Below, in pieces: positions 22,276 through 36,100 of a stretch of DNA of 64,000 bases. This DNA comes from Hypericum androsaemum (taxonomy: Eukaryota; Streptophyta; Magnoliopsida; Malpighiales; Hypericaceae). Each line of letters starts with the position of its first letter. The stretch's first letter is position 1. Made by a program: the position numbers and the translations under genes. The notes beneath the pieces were generated by a model, which saw only the letters and a list, made by a program, of their open reading frames with translations, searched no databases and was not told where the DNA came from. Location of the stretch: NCBI GenBank assembly GCA_963995505.1, contig OZ023197.1, positions 5,984,121 through 6,048,120 on the forward strand, in the 5' to 3' direction.

Positions 22276-24398
22276 TATTTCCTTCATCCTATTTATAATT
22301 GACATATCACATAGAAAATCTTATTATACATGAGTTTTAGATAAGTTAGATTTTTGAGATATATTCTAACATTATCTTTTAAAGAATTTGTGCAGGTAAA
22401 AGAGGCCAAGGATCTTAGATTTTTGGCTGAAGAGAGAAGATGAGTATTATCTAACAAGCTTTACATTTTTGTTCGTCTAAGTGCTCCAATATATATCACA
22501 AAAATAAGTAAAAAATAACATGTCCATCAACTTAAAACATGTTTAGTAGTTGTAGTAATTCCCTAATAGAACCACCATTGTACATTCCAAAGACAAGGTT
22601 CCAAGGTATTATTACCCGCTTTCTAGGGCGGCCAATCCACTTAATTTATGACGCTTTATATCCATCATTTTACATGATTCATTCAATTTTTCGGCATATT
22701 ATATCCCACAATTTTGTAAGACATGTTGATACACTCACGTATTTTCTTATTAGGTAAACTACATACATGTTCATGACTATATGCATCTCTCATTCATTAT
22801 TGACAACCCCAATGGCCATACACATATATCACTAGAAAACCCAAATCTTATCAAACATTAACCATTCCTAAACAACACATATAGATGAGTACAGGAGTTG
22901 AAACAGGCACATCCACTAACTAAGCCAATGATATTAACATATATTTGCTTACCCAAACCAAAATAGCTCAACAATGCTTATTTCTGAGTTTCATTCTAAT
23001 TTTCCTTCTGCCCTTTTTCAAACGGTCTTTTTAAGCTCGTTTCTCTCACATACAATGTTTAAAAGGCTTTTTACACAATTTATAGCACTTATAACTTATA
23101 AAATACCGTAAGCTTCCTATTTCTCTAAGCCGCTCACTTTCTTCAAATTGAAACACAACCAACTAAATTGCAACAAGAATTAACGTATGTAATAGCTCGA
23201 ATCAATTAAAGCTATTTCACTTTATTGCACTGCTAGGCCCATTGTTGAGTTATCCAAATGTACATAATTCATACATAAATATTTCATGAATGAACACTTA
23301 AGGTTCTATTTTTCCGTACATACCCACACTAATAATAAACAAGGCAATCTCACTCACTTCTAACATCGCTAAACAACTCATATGACAAAATATCACAAGA
23401 AAACCAACTGGTTTTTCATCAATAAACAACTATTATGTTCTTTCATTAAGTTACCTGTTAGAAAACAACCACCTTTGAGGTATATGCACAACAAAATTAT
23501 TAATGGTATAAGCAAGAAAACAAGAATGCAAAAAAATTACGTGGTTCGACAAATTACTTATATCCACTAAAAGAGAGAAGTATTATTGATGAGTTGTGGG
23601 AGCCCATCACCAAGATAAGAGTAAAATCATGTATTTATATACCAACTCTAATACGACCATCGAGGTTCTTTTAAGTCAACTAGGAGTCTAAAATAGAATC
23701 CTTGTAGAATACAAATTCCTTCATTGTGAGAGAATTGAAGTGTGCTAGAAGGTCTCTCGATTTTGAGTCCACTTTGGTAAAAATTGTCCCTTAGAAGAAC
23801 CATGAAGCTTCACTTGATACCGTAACGACTCCACCTTGAACCTTTAAACTTCCATTCTCTTCAAATTAAGTAAAGCTTCACGGTTTTTTAAATCCCTTTC
23901 ACCCCTCATCACTACCATTGCACCCTTCTCAACTTTCAAAGGTTCACGTCCAAGTTTCAAAGCTTCACGCAGATAGTTGATTTTTTATGATAATTTCGCG
24001 ACTAATCAAACCGTAACCGGGTCCAATGATAAAGGGAGGGGGATAGGAACATATCATAAACTAACTGGTTGATTGTACAAGTTCTCAAACGTTCAACTGT
24101 GTAAAATCAATATTGGGCATATTGTACCTATAGTGAAAAGGATAAGTACAAGTCTTGGCGAGAACACTGCAACAGTCAACTTTTCGGTACCCGTCCAATC
24201 TCAATCAAAAGAGAAAGCGGACCAAACTAGAAAAAGCAAAAGGTTGCAGAGTTGGCAAGATTAAGATCAGACCTGAGAATCCTCGGATTATAAATTGTGA
24301 TCGCTACTCTGTAACTCATGGATATGTCTTTCGACTTCAGAAGCTTGAAAACGGAGAGAATTGGCGATGATACGGTACAACTTCCTTTGGTTACCAGC
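22276..24398. other. Intergenic, with a probable Copia LTR relic
   Basis: No credible coding region. From 23456 the sequence reads tgttagaaaacaacc, then attacgtggttcgac and tttatatac further on. This is the same order as the Copia LTR at 60267, so a decayed solo LTR on the minus strand is likely, but its far end was not found. The rest is AT-rich and featureless to me. The last part (24100-24398) is the 3' flank and likely 3' UTR of the kelch gene. Confidence 0.5.
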
Positions 24399-27300
24399 TC
24401 ACCCAGCAATCCACTGCCACACCCCGCCAGACCCTTGTCTATTGGTTACTTCAGTTTGTTCCATCTCCTTATCAAGTGCAGCTTTCTGTCGCCGGAGTAG
24501 TTGGACCTCATTCTCTACGGCCTGCAATGATTCTAGTGTCTTCTGCAACTCGGCTATTTGTGCCTGGGAAGCACACCATTGTCAGACTGTGAGAAGATTT
24601 TAAAAATACAGAATATATCACCTAAGAAAGTGTGCTGAGAATTACTCAAAAATAACCACACACAAAAAATCAACTGGAGGAAGATGGAAGAGGGACAGAA
24701 CCTCCAGCTTAAAACATCTTGATCTCTCAGCTACAAGTTGGCCTTCCACAGAATGGAGTTCCTATATTGATAAAGAAAAAGATTTCCAGTGGTTAAAATC
24801 AAGTATGGAAAAAAGGACAAACGCATAAATATCATCTAGACCAAATCAAAATATCAGTGTTTCAGTGACTTGATAAAATCATACTTTCGACAGTTCTGCA
24901 TGAGTAGCGTTATTCTCATCAATCTTATCCTTGATCCTGGTATTGTCTGCTTGAACTTCAACAAGTGATAATTCCAATGCCTTCTTTGCCTCTCTGATTG
25001 TATCAATTTCAATCGCTAGATCCTCTTCGGCGACTCTGCTTTCAGATCTTTTAATGAAATCCGATTTTGCATTCTTTGACAAAGCATATGCAGCCGTCAC
25101 AGAAGCTGCAGCAGCAGCTGCAGCTGGTGACTGAAAGATCTTGGGGCGTGAATTGCCTACAGGTTTTAGTCTCATGACGAAAACCTACAAAAGAAAACCA
25201 TAAATGTACAAATAAAGGAAAAAAGTCAGAGTATAGGCATTACATGAAATTAATCTCCGCAACTTGTATACCTCATTGTTATACTTTCCATTGTAGCCAC
25301 CAAAGGCGACCAAATATCTCTCGCCGTCCAACACAGCTGAGCAAACAGTGAGTCCCTGCCATCAAGTTGAACAAAGAAATCTTGCACATCATTGGAGCAA
25401 ATTCCACAGCAAGGTCATTGAAATGTAAATCTCAGGCTAGAATTGAAGCATCATTCATGACTCTTACTTCCCTTTTGTAGAATCAGATGTTCCTTAATAT
25501 CACCTACATTAATATAGCATGAAGTTTTCTCTTACAACTGAATTCCAAAAAGTGAGATGTAGAAAAGAGGTGATAACCTCGCTAGCAAGTGGATCCCTTT
25601 CCTTTACGCTTGTTAGTTTCGACCAAACTAATGTAGACATATGTAACACAAGGGTATCCCAGCAACCTGCGAACATATTTCATCATCAATATCCCGACAG
25701 AAAAAATGAGTAATCACAAACCATTTCAAAAATAACCCAGAATGTGAATTTCTAAATGGAGAGTGCTGAAAACAGAATCATCTTTCTAGAAAAAGAGGAG
25801 CATACCTTTTTTGTTATCTCCACCACCCACAATATACCAGTTATCACCAACAGTGACCCCGGCATGGCCGGCCCTGGGAGATACTAAATCTCCTTGAATT
25901 TCTGGTTTCGACCACTCCATCTACAATGTCAAAACTCAAACATGGTTGGTAATCAAAGCCTCGCCTCTATCACTTGGACTTATCCCTCAAGCTTCCTTGT
26001 CGTCAAGCACAAAACATAATTAAGAACTGCAAGGCTTACAGTCTGCAAGTCAAGCACATGAAGATCACTGAAGAAGACTGAATGGGAACAACCGCCAAAG
26101 ATCAGAAAGTAGCGCTGGTTATGTATAGCAGCTGAATGATCAAATCTGGGAGCTGGTGGTGTCTGCCTATCAAAACGAAAGAAGGTGATGCAGAAACTTC
26201 AGAAAACATGCAAGGGCAGTTAAATGAGTAATAAGCACGCACGTTGTCTCCAGAACATCCCAAGTCATTGATTCTAGGTTGAGAACGAAGACATCATTCA
26301 GCAATCTTCTGCTTTTATCTTCTCCACCAAAAATTATCAGCCTTGATTCAAGTACAGTTGCAGAAAAGCCACCTCGAGCTACCTACACCATGCTTAAGAA
26401 TTATAGGAGGAGAAGCTATAATCACAACTGTGACAATGAACAGTAATCATCAAAGTATACATAAGAAATGAGACAACGTGAAATGAAATAGGAAGTGGGA
26501 CTAAACATAGAAGTATGTTGTAGTTACCGGGACATTCCCTGAGGTCCTTATGACACCACAATCCTGTGTTTTTAGATCAACAAACCACACTACAACAAGT
26601 TTTTAACATATATTAGAATCTTATGGAATAGTAACTCCTGCATTGGAGACAGAATATTATGAGCAATAACTAACCTGTCATCTTATCTGACTGATTCCTC
26701 GAATCCCCACCAAGCAGAAGGAGTTTGCTTTCCCATTTAACCTGCCAGATGATTTAAACAATTGAGTACAACTGCTACATATAGCTAAGCATAAGTGAAC
26801 TTTGGAGCAGTAACCTATATTGAAGTAAAACAGGTAAGAGACAAAAGGTAATGCAGAAAGCAGGGTAAATGTGTGGGACACGGCAAAAAAAAAAGACATT
26901 TTCAAGTTCATCTGAGATTTTAAATGCATGATAAGGTATGGGAAGATAAAGAGAGGATTCTCACCATACAGTGGTTGGAGCTAGCTGGAATAACTTCCAG
27001 TAGAGGATCGTTTTCTACTTTGACAGCATTTTCAGGGTCAAGGTTTAGACTAGACCATAACAAGTTTCTAAGATCCAAAACCTGCAAACCACGAGCAAAA
27101 AAGGACGTCCAACCATTAAAGGCTTACCAAGCATAAGCAGATTTACCAAATCAAGTACCTGAAAATCAGATAAGAACCGGCGATTACGACTTCCCCCAGA
27201 GATGTAAAGCTTTTCATCAGCTACCGCTGCAGCATGCTAGGATTACAAGACAGAAAATGAGATGTTAGTACAGTGATCATCAACATCCAATAGCATTCAC

Positions 27301-27507
27301 ATACACGACATAACAACTGCAGATCTCAACAACCGTCTTAATACATATGAAATCACTTCCCAGAGCAGCCGAAAAAAATATCTGGATGCTGAAGCTGGAA
27401 CATAAAACAACAATCACCTCGTAACGAGCTGATGGACGTGAACCGGTGACTGGTGCTGCTGTCCATTCACTATATGCTAACTGTGAAAACCAACTGGAAG
27501 CATCCAT
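24399..27507 (-). CDS. Kelch-repeat and coiled-coil protein, ACBP4/5-like without acyl-CoA-binding domain
   Basis: Thirteen coding exons: 27507-27418, 27236-27159, 27081-26965, 26741-26675, 26589-26528, 26382-26243, 26166-26040, 25920-25806, 25666-25578, 25355-25272, 25184-24885, 24761-24702, 24563-24399. All junctions are GT-AG, phases agree, and the sum is 497 codons plus TGA. The start MDASSWFSQLAYSEW follows an acceptor at about 27508-27512. Six kelch blades show as SGG, LGG, FGG, FGG, GGG and FGG turns. Then come an alanine-rich patch (SPAAAAAAASVTAAYAL), a coiled coil (ELHSVEGQL, AQIAELQKTLESLQ) and the GSGGVWQWIAG end. In plant ACBP4/5 a similar kelch/coiled-coil part follows an acyl-CoA-binding domain; here, as in the AT5G04420 family, that domain is absent. 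The likely role is a protein-interaction scaffold; no enzyme activity is visible. Confidence 0.93.
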
Positions 27508-28490
27508 CTACCTGTCCTGTACACGTGCAACATCTTCCTTGTAGCATAAACTCGCTACCTTATATAAGTCTCAATAACAAGATAGAAAAAAAGTGACAAA
27601 AGGATGAAAGTGAAGAAAGGACAAGTCCGTCCAATGAGAGAGTTGAAAATAATATTTGCTAGAAGAACAGCCATTCTAGAAATGATATGATTGGTAATCA
27701 TGGGATATAATACCTCAACAAAAACACACCGCAGCCATACAAATTGAATCCAAATGTCTAATACAATGGCATCATCTTGTTCATGCTACATTTCAAGTCA
27801 ACGGCATTCAGAAAACACATTTACGCCGTTTTACTCTCCAGCTGTTAATGCACAACAAGTACACCACATAACAAAAGAGGAGATATACAAATCATGTTCT
27901 CATAACCAGATGACATACAGGAGTGATACCAGTTCCAGCTCGAGAATCCTACGACTGAAACGGAAGCAGCAACAAATCAGAAACTCCGGATTCGGACAAC
28001 TCAAATTCCGCCCGTATGCTACCCCCTAATCGTGTATTCACACATCACACCAACATCACACACAAATAATGGAAAAGCACAACAGGCAGGGAAACTCTGC
28101 CGCAACCCCCTCCTACCAACAAAGGAAAGAACGAATTGTCGGAATTCGAACCATCCTCTAGGCTCGAAACTACTAAGCATCACCAACAACAGATCACCCA
28201 AACACCACAACTAACGGTTACAGTCCAGTCGGGAAAAGGCGAAAACAGCGAATCAAATCAACAAACAACCGACGCACTCCATAATCTCTACCCGGAAAAT
28301 CAGATCCGGAAGCGTTCCCCCATCGAATTCCATCATAATTTCACCTTCTGCATTGCCATCGCGACGAAACGACAGCGTAAGCGAGCAAGAGGAGTGGATG
28401 ATATACCTGATGAGAGGGAGATAGGGATCTGGCCGGGGGACGAGGATTGAATCTCAGCTCCTCCGGCGACGGAATCCAACACCGGCGCCG
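27508..28490 (-). promoter_or_regulatory. 5' untranslated region with long leader intron of the kelch gene
   Basis: A leader exon appears to end at 28407 with the donor cag|gtatat, and an acceptor lies just before the ATG at 27507 (acag|gtag or gtag|atg). That gives an intron of about 0.9 kb, common in this family. The leader exon is rich in ctctcc and cggcg near 28410-28480. A tttta pentamer repeat (28496-28520) lies just upstream. No TATA box can be assigned with confidence. Confidence 0.55.
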
Positions 28491-31307
28491 ATCACTTTTA
28501 TTTTATTTTATTTTATTTTGAGGGAAGTATTGTATTGTAACGCACGAGAAGTCGTCTGTGTCGGTTAGTCAATGCAGTCTCAGCTGTGATGAAGGAAGTA
28601 GTCGCATTTTCTTCTCTTTCTTTTTTCTTTGTTGAATTATTTTTTAGCTCAAAATTAGATTAATTGGTCTAATCAATGTCTAAATATTGTCAAGGTTTTT
28701 AAAATGATCTGGAGGGCGTCCCAGATTTTGGTTCGATTTCCGGGTTAACTAGTCTGACAATATACTTTTTATATTTTTTCTTATTTTAAATAATGTATGG
28801 ACTAAATAATATGTTTAAAAATCCGTATTCTCGAAATGTCAGCAAATTTATTTCATCTCTAGCATAATTTTCTTTGTTGATTTAATTTATTTTGTGTTGA
28901 GTTGGAAAAATCGAGTGCGTGATCTGATTTTTTTGGTTGGGTTGGAAAAATCTGGTTGGACCGAGTGATACGAATCAAAATTTTGACCAACCAACCCGCC
29001 CAGTCCAACCAAATTTTGTCCGGTTCGTAAGGTGGGCGTCCTACCACCAAAACCAATACGTCCAAATGTCCGATTATCGGACCGCATTTTTCAAAACTCT
29101 GGATATTATATAATATTAAATAAATTTTTATTTCCTTTTTTTTTTGGGAAAAAGTTTGACGTATTTTCTTGTGAAATATGATCCCAGTAACGGTTACCTT
29201 TATTATTTACGTAGTTAGTTTTTTTATTCTTGATATTAGTAAGTTCAGAGTTGAGACCACTAAATATTGACTGTGTCGATTGAAATAGTTGATAATTGAT
29301 TGGACCCGATCAACATTTAATTTCTATCGTAAAGTTTAGTGAGCTTTTAACGGCTAATTCGGCACTAATTAGTTTCAAAGCCACGTCTTTTGTATTCTTA
29401 AAAAATAACAATATTATAGTTTTTAAGTAATAAACTAGAGGCATATGACCCTCTAACTTTTATTAATCAATGTCAGAGCGTGTACAACAAAATATGCTAA
29501 TCATTCAGATCATTTAAGTATACATTTTAGCAAGAAACATTTAGCACAACATAATCAAAAGAAATAGACAATACATGTTTCGGGAGGGTATTTTGATCTC
29601 ATTTCAGGTGTGCAAAATGCATCTTCAAATTGCTTAGCTGTCAATAGAGCCACTCAGTTTCACGCTACTGCAATGTAGAATAGATTAGGCTGGTTTTCCT
29701 ATTGATTTGTCGTTTAACGACTTGTTACCATGTATATCTTGGCCCTAATCTAATTTGGGGGCAACCACTTATCCACTAGTCGAGTTTTCCATAGTCACTC
29801 CAAGTACATAGAAATTAACTTCCACTTCGTCCGTGAGCGAGTAACTGTATGATACATCTCTAACAAAGATGTCATTTAATTTAGCGGTATAAATTAAGGA
29901 GGTCAAGGCTTTAAACCCTGATAGGTGTAAAAAATTTACTTTAAAAAAAATCTCTAGCAAAGATCAGATTATTGATATTCCTTCGTCTCAAAGGGCTAAT
30001 TGGACCTTTCATTCTTATATGCAATCAAACTGTTGACAACGCTGTAAACATGTATATAACAAAACACATTGTAACAACTGAAATATGTAAAATACAAAAC
30101 TTTTTAATAAGCTTATTAGAATAAATTCATATGTATTGTAATTTCTTGGAAAGGAAATTGTATTCTAATTAATGGGTATAATAAGGTCAATACGTACATC
30201 TGAAAGTTTACCATGATAAACTATCTATCACACAAAGTTAAAACGAGTGGTTAAACTTGAGGGTTTAGCAAAGAGTTTGGACATCTAGAAATCTTTTATT
30301 TCCTGCCAAACGCAGCTTTTTGTTTTCTTTGGTGTAACTTTTTTTTATTTTCTAGCTGCTTACTTTTAGCAATATGGTATAATCTGTATATTTTTTGAAG
30401 TCAACAAATTTTACTTTCCAACAAACGGTAATGAATGGCCCATAAATAGATAGATAGATATAAATACGTACATGGTGGACCATGTTTATTTAAAGAATTT
30501 ATCACCCAAATCAGGATGTCTATTTAAATAGATGCAGCAACTTAGTAAGGCTATTGTTTTTCGAAATGATTTGATATTCAAGTTTGATCTTTATCGGATT
30601 AAAAACTAATAAAAATTTTCTCGTCATATTTTAACTCTACTGTAGTTAAAAATTTTCTTGTCATATTTTTAACGCTACTGTATTGCTAGTACAAGCAATT
30701 TAGAGAATTCAATAACATGCAATCTCCTCCCTTAGTGGAGGTGGCTAAAATGTGAATGGAATGACCAAAGACAATTCAAGTCCCATGCCAACAGCACTCC
30801 TCCTAACCATGCATCATCATCAGGCCAAGACAATTCAAGTCAAAAGTTGGTACAAGAAAGGAAATGGAATTGCATCGACAACTCTTTATATGTTGTCCAC
30901 TATCACCAACACTTTTACCATATAATTTTTTAATACCGCTCGGTATTCTGATACTCACTCAACCGAGTAATCTAGGTTCTAGTTGGGTATAACATTTGAA
31001 AAATGACAAAACTCTCTCGAGTATTTAACACTGTTGCATTCCAAATTACTTGAACTCGAGACTTCTTAATTAACCTATAACAACTTTTTTACAAATTGAT
31101 CCAAATACTTATTGCTAGATGTACCATCTAATTCAGTTGATAAAAAACTTACTATTTACTCCAATATGTCTAGAACTAAACACATGGTATATGATTAATA
31201 TTGAAAAAGATAATTCACAATGCAACATACTAATAATATAGAGATGCATCTATAATAAAATTTTAAGGCATTGACGGATCCACGTTATTGGGGACAATAT
31301 TTTTTTT
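28491..31307. other. Intergenic, no gene seen
   Basis: AT-rich, with only short meaningless frames. A stretch at 28880-29080 contains ggttggaccgag and ccaacccgcc-type words and loosely resembles 40000-40390, hinting at an old dispersed repeat. A short direct duplication, attttctcgtcatatttt-like, lies at 30613-30680. Nothing else could be identified. Confidence 0.5.
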
Positions 31308-32899
31308 GGAAAAAGTACCATTTGAGTCATGTGGTTTACACCGATTTTGCGATATGATCCCGAGGTTTAGAAATGACTTTTTTGGTAGTTGTGGTTTCAC
31401 CTTTTTTGCGAGAGAAGCTCGAAAAGGCTCCCGAGCCAAAAATTAGCTCCGGACCTGGAAACGACATCACCCAACGATGAGGTGGCCTACCACGTTGGAT
31501 ATTTTTGCCCGGTTAGTTTTATGGCACGAAATAAAATATCTATTTTAATCCATTAGTTTTATAACTTTTCAAAAACACCCCTCTCCCCTCTTTCTTCTTC
31601 TTCCTCCTCTCCTCTCCTCTCTCTCTTCACTTCTTGGATGCATACATAACATCCATAGCTCCCATCACCAAAAACAAAAAATGAAACATCTCCAACCCTA
31701 AAATCAGACCAAAAATGGAAAAAATAACTACAAGCTACTACCGACCACCCCTAAGCTCCTCTCCTCCACATCGTAACTTAGCTCAACCTCGCTCCCTCTC
31801 AGAAGGGCATTTTTGAGTTCTCCAACACTGTCCGAGGCCGTCCCAACCTCGAGCTCTGTCCAAGGCCGTCCCAACCCAGAGCTCTGTCCAAGGTCGTCCA
31901 ACACCGAGCTATATCCAAGGCCGAGCTCTAGCGTCGGCCAAATTGGACGAGGGACGAGTCAGATCTCTGCTACAATTCTCGCCGTTTCAGAGCTAGATAA
32001 GCTGGGCGTCGATGATTCAGAAGAACAAATTAGGCCACCTAAATCGTCATCAACTCCTTGCCCTCAATTGCCATCATCGGTAGAGCATTGGCGATCGGCC
32101 CCTTCCCTCGCCGGTACAGGTGCTCACCGACCGCCTGGGCGTTGCCAAGATTGGGTCCGTGGGTCAGATTCGGTGCTCAGATCTGGTTCACGACTCACCC
32201 CGAGGAGCTCAACAGAACATGAAGGGGAGCTCAACCCATATCTGGTTCATGAAGGTGGGAGATTGAGCAGACCGCCAGTTTTTCTTGGCCGTCGCTTGCT
32301 ACATGGCCGACATCCCATCCACCTCGCTCAGCGGCTTCGTCGTACTCCAATCGTCTTCCTCTTCTCCGTCGATCTACTGGTTGTCGTACTCCGAGGCGGC
32401 GGAACAAGGCTTTTAATTGAATTGGGCGAAAGTGGGCAATCTAAGGATTTTTAAATTATGCGTTGTTCTGATTGGGTGGATTTTTTAATTGAATCGGTGG
32501 ATTTTTTTTCTTTTGAAGAGTGGAAGTGGCCAATCCGAGATTCTGAGGAGAGAAAATAGGGAGGTAGTGGAGAGGAGGGAGGAGGAAGAAGAAGAAGAAG
32601 AGAAGAAGTAAGAGAGAGAGGGTGTTTATAAAAAATATAAATAAAGAGGGGATTGAAAAGGATATTTTGATTCTTGCTAAGTCAGCTTACCAACCGGGAA
32701 ATTTTTTTCCAACGTGGCTTGACAACTCAGCAATGAAACGACGTCATTTCTAGGTTCGGAGCTGACTTTTGGCTCGGGAGCCTTCCCGAGCCTCTAACGC
32801 AAAAAAGTGACACTACAACTACCAAAAAAGTTGTTTCTAAACCTCAGGATCATATCGCAAAATCGGTGTAAACCACAGGACTCAAATAGTAATTTTTCC
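31308..32899. mobile_element. Long-TIR non-autonomous DNA element (MULE-like)
   Basis: The left end ggaaaaagtaccatttgagt and the right end (reverse complement ggaaaaattactatttgagt) align well and continue for more than 60 bases through tgtggtttacaccgattttg. Further inner homology through the ctcctctcctct/ttcttcttc region makes each arm about 300 bp. The flanks are a T-run on both sides (attttttt t and nine T), so a 9-bp target duplication is likely but low-information. The interior has a 213-codon plus frame (31813-32454), low in recognisable motifs and rich in S, P and R. Confidence 0.75.
31813..32454 (+). other. Open frame inside the long-TIR element, not recognised
   Basis: 213 codons, beginning MSSPTLSEAVPTSSS. 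It shows short internal repetition (PNPELCP, NTELYPRP) from a threefold repeat of the gagctctgtccaaggccgtc type at 31850-31925. No domain, membrane segment or targeting signal is convincing. It may be a captured gene fragment read in a wrong frame, or chance. It is listed because it is the longest frame in this element; I would not treat it as a gene. Confidence 0.2.
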
Positions 32900-33199
32900 T
32901 TTTTTTTTACCTAACTAGTTAAGAAAAGATTTGCTCCCAATAAGATTACATATTTCCCCCAAACAAAAATGATCTACAAGAAAACAATCAGTCCCACGTA
33001 CTGCTCACCCCACTAATATTAGATGTTCCAAGTTATATTAGAGTCAACAATAATACGGTTGCCCAGTAACTTAATCAACCATAACACATAACAAAAGGTG
33101 GGTAGAATGGTAACGGGTCCTGCCTCATTTTTTTTGGGTCGGTGGGTCAATTCCTACTCCTTGCAAAAATGGCAAAAAATTTTACTTGGGAGGATAATG

Positions 33200-36100
33200 G
33201 TGGAAATGGACGATTCAGATTTCTCGTATCCGAGGAAAGCTGCGGCCATGAGAATCAAGGTGGAAGTCGAAATTGCGGCACCTCTACCAACCGGGTTTTG
33301 ACTACCGAGAGCGGACTCAGGGCCGCGTCAAATTGAGTTTAAGTACGAACGTCTACCTGAATTTTGTTTTTTCTATGGTCGGATTGGTCATGCAAGTAGA
33401 GCGTGTTCGATCTCAAGAGTGAGAGCTACGATTTAGAAGGAGATATTGTCGACGGACGATGGATGAAGGTAGAGCCATACTATCACAGAAGGGCTCCTTC
33501 CATTGGCCCCTCATAATACCGGGGCCTCTCGCCGCATCATGACACAAAATTCTCTAATCCTAATAGCGCAGCCGCGCCTTTCCTCTTCGCCTGTATCAAT
33601 TACGATTCCGGGAAGGGGCTGGCTTTTGTGACAACAGTCTAACCTGAGTGAAATTCCAGTACCGTAGGATGCTGCGGATGAACCGGAGATGGCCATGGCA
33701 AATTACAAAGAGGTCCTGGAGAGTTTAATTGCTCTAGCTCCAGAGGACCTAAAGGTAAAAAATGCAGGCTTCGGTGTACCCTTGCCAGTTCAAGTCTTAA
33801 AGGGGCTATAAAGATATTCAGAAATCGAGATTGAGATTTTGAATTATTCTAAAACTGCCTTTCTGCTTCTCCACCTTTATATATGGCGAGCGAGATGCCT
33901 CAAAGAAGAAGAGTTTTTTGGATGATTTTGATTATGTTTATAAATCACCTCCATCTCTCTGGATGTACATGGGTGGTCTTAATCTGATATCATGTAAGGA
34001 AGAAAGACAGGGAGGTACCTCTCCTAAAGAATGGAAAAATGACTTTATTGAATAAGTTGATTCAGGATGGGGAAATAATAGATTTGGGGTTTAAGAGGAA
34101 CCCTTACAGATAGTCAAACCTCCATCAGGATGGTGATAAAATGATTAAACGTTTGGATAGAGTCTTGGTTAATATTAAATGGAGGAATTTGTTTTCTACA
34201 ACTCAATTAATTACATGGTTTGATTTTAGGGTCTGACCATTGTTGCTTGCTTTTGAACACAACTCTTTTTTAAATAAAAAAAACCATTAGATTTGAAGAG
34301 TTTTGGACAAAGGAAGATGGTTGTCGATCTGTAATTGAGCAATCTTGGTCCCCAAATGTGCTTGGTTTTCTTCGTGTCATTTTTAAGAAAAAAATATCTC
34401 GGTGTACTACTGACCTTACAGCTTGAGCAAGAATAGAACTGATAACAGAAGGGCCAAGATTGGAGCTCTCTCGTACCAGCTGTAACAGATTCAGCAAACT
34501 AACCAACTCGCTCAATGCAAAAACTTGGGAAGACATATCAAGAAAGAATTTTTCTCTTTATACGAAAATAGGAAGTTTACGGACATCAGAGGTCAAGAGT
34601 AAGATGGTCACAATGGGGAGATAAAAACACAAAAATCTTCCATACACAACAACACAGAGGAGACAAACCAACCAGATTATGAAGCTTATGGCTTCAAATG
34701 ATCGAATCAGTTCCAAACTATGTACTCACAATTTGAGACCCTAAAAATACTGATAAAATTATTTATTGTTTCCCTAGGTTGGTGATTGATGACATGGCAA
34801 GGGAGCTGACCTAGCTAGTATCAGTAGAGGAGATCGAGGAGGCAACTTTAGGGATGGGAAAGACAAAAGCACCTAATCCAGATGGGTACCCAAGAATTTT
34901 CTATCAAAAATAATGGTCAGTTCTTTCCTATGACCTTATTGCACTCATTAGAAGTAGGGAAAATTACTCTGTAGCTCCTGGAGTTTACTTAAATATATTC
35001 AAAAGTCTTCCCTGTTTGTAAAATACATGCCGACGTCCCTCTAGTTTATTTTTATTATACTTTCGGGTCCTTCAATGAATTTTTTTCTTTTTTTATTAAA
35101 AAGATAAAAATATCCCTTGACAAAAAAAAATGCTGATGTCATCTCTTCTTCTTCCCTGTGAACAAGAACACCATTCAGAAATCAACCAAAAAATTAACCA
35201 AGAAAAAAGAACAGATCTCTAACATCAAATGATATCCAACAACAATATCCCATCTTTTTTTGTTGACATCGATCATCTTCTTTTCTTTCTTACATAAAAA
35301 TCAAACTCTCCGTAACCGGGTCGACGACCAAAAAAGGGAAATTGATGGCAGACGATTCAGACGACAAGGACAATGGAGAGGGCTCTGCCGAGGAAGATGA
35401 AGAGGGCTCACCATCGTCGGGACCCAAAGTGACGAATCAGATCCCATCGCCGACGACCGAAAAAGGGAAATTTTCTGATCTCTGGTCGTCGTCCTCTGGT
35501 CAAGCGGTGAACAGCTTTGGTCGATGTTCAAGTTGTAGCTTTGGAACCCTACCGATTGGTCGTTTACCTGCTCCCTCCCTCCCTCCTCACTGATTTATTT
35601 ATAATCGGCCATTAGAATCATCAATCGGTAGGGTTTTAACTTCTAAGTGACGCCGGGGGATATAGAGAGGAAACAATGACACTAATCCCAATCGGTGGAA
35701 GGGTAGTGTTAGTGAGACCATTTTAGAACTTGGGAGTGATGGCGAAGATGGCAGTTCTGCTTCTCTCGTTCGAGTAGGTAAAAATATTTCACTAATTGGG
35801 ATTAGGATTCATCAATTTTTTAGGACGAAGAAGAAGAGATGATGTCAGCCATTTTTTTATTTTTTTCCTAAGGGTATTTTGATCATTTCATTGACAAAAA
35901 TGAAAAAAGAGCTGCTAACGTGCGCCAGAGATCCGAAAGTATAATAAAAGCAAACTAGAAAGACTTTGACGTATATTTTACAAACAGGGGAGACTTTTGA
36001 GTATATTTAAACAAACTTCAAGGGCTACAGAATAATTTTCACTTAGAAGTATGTTTGATTTTTTTGAGGTTTCTAAGAAGTTAAACAGGACTTACATTGC

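Noticed and set aside
34270..34536. 88-codon minus-strand frame
   Set aside because: It is antisense to LINE endonuclease remnants and has no motif of its own.
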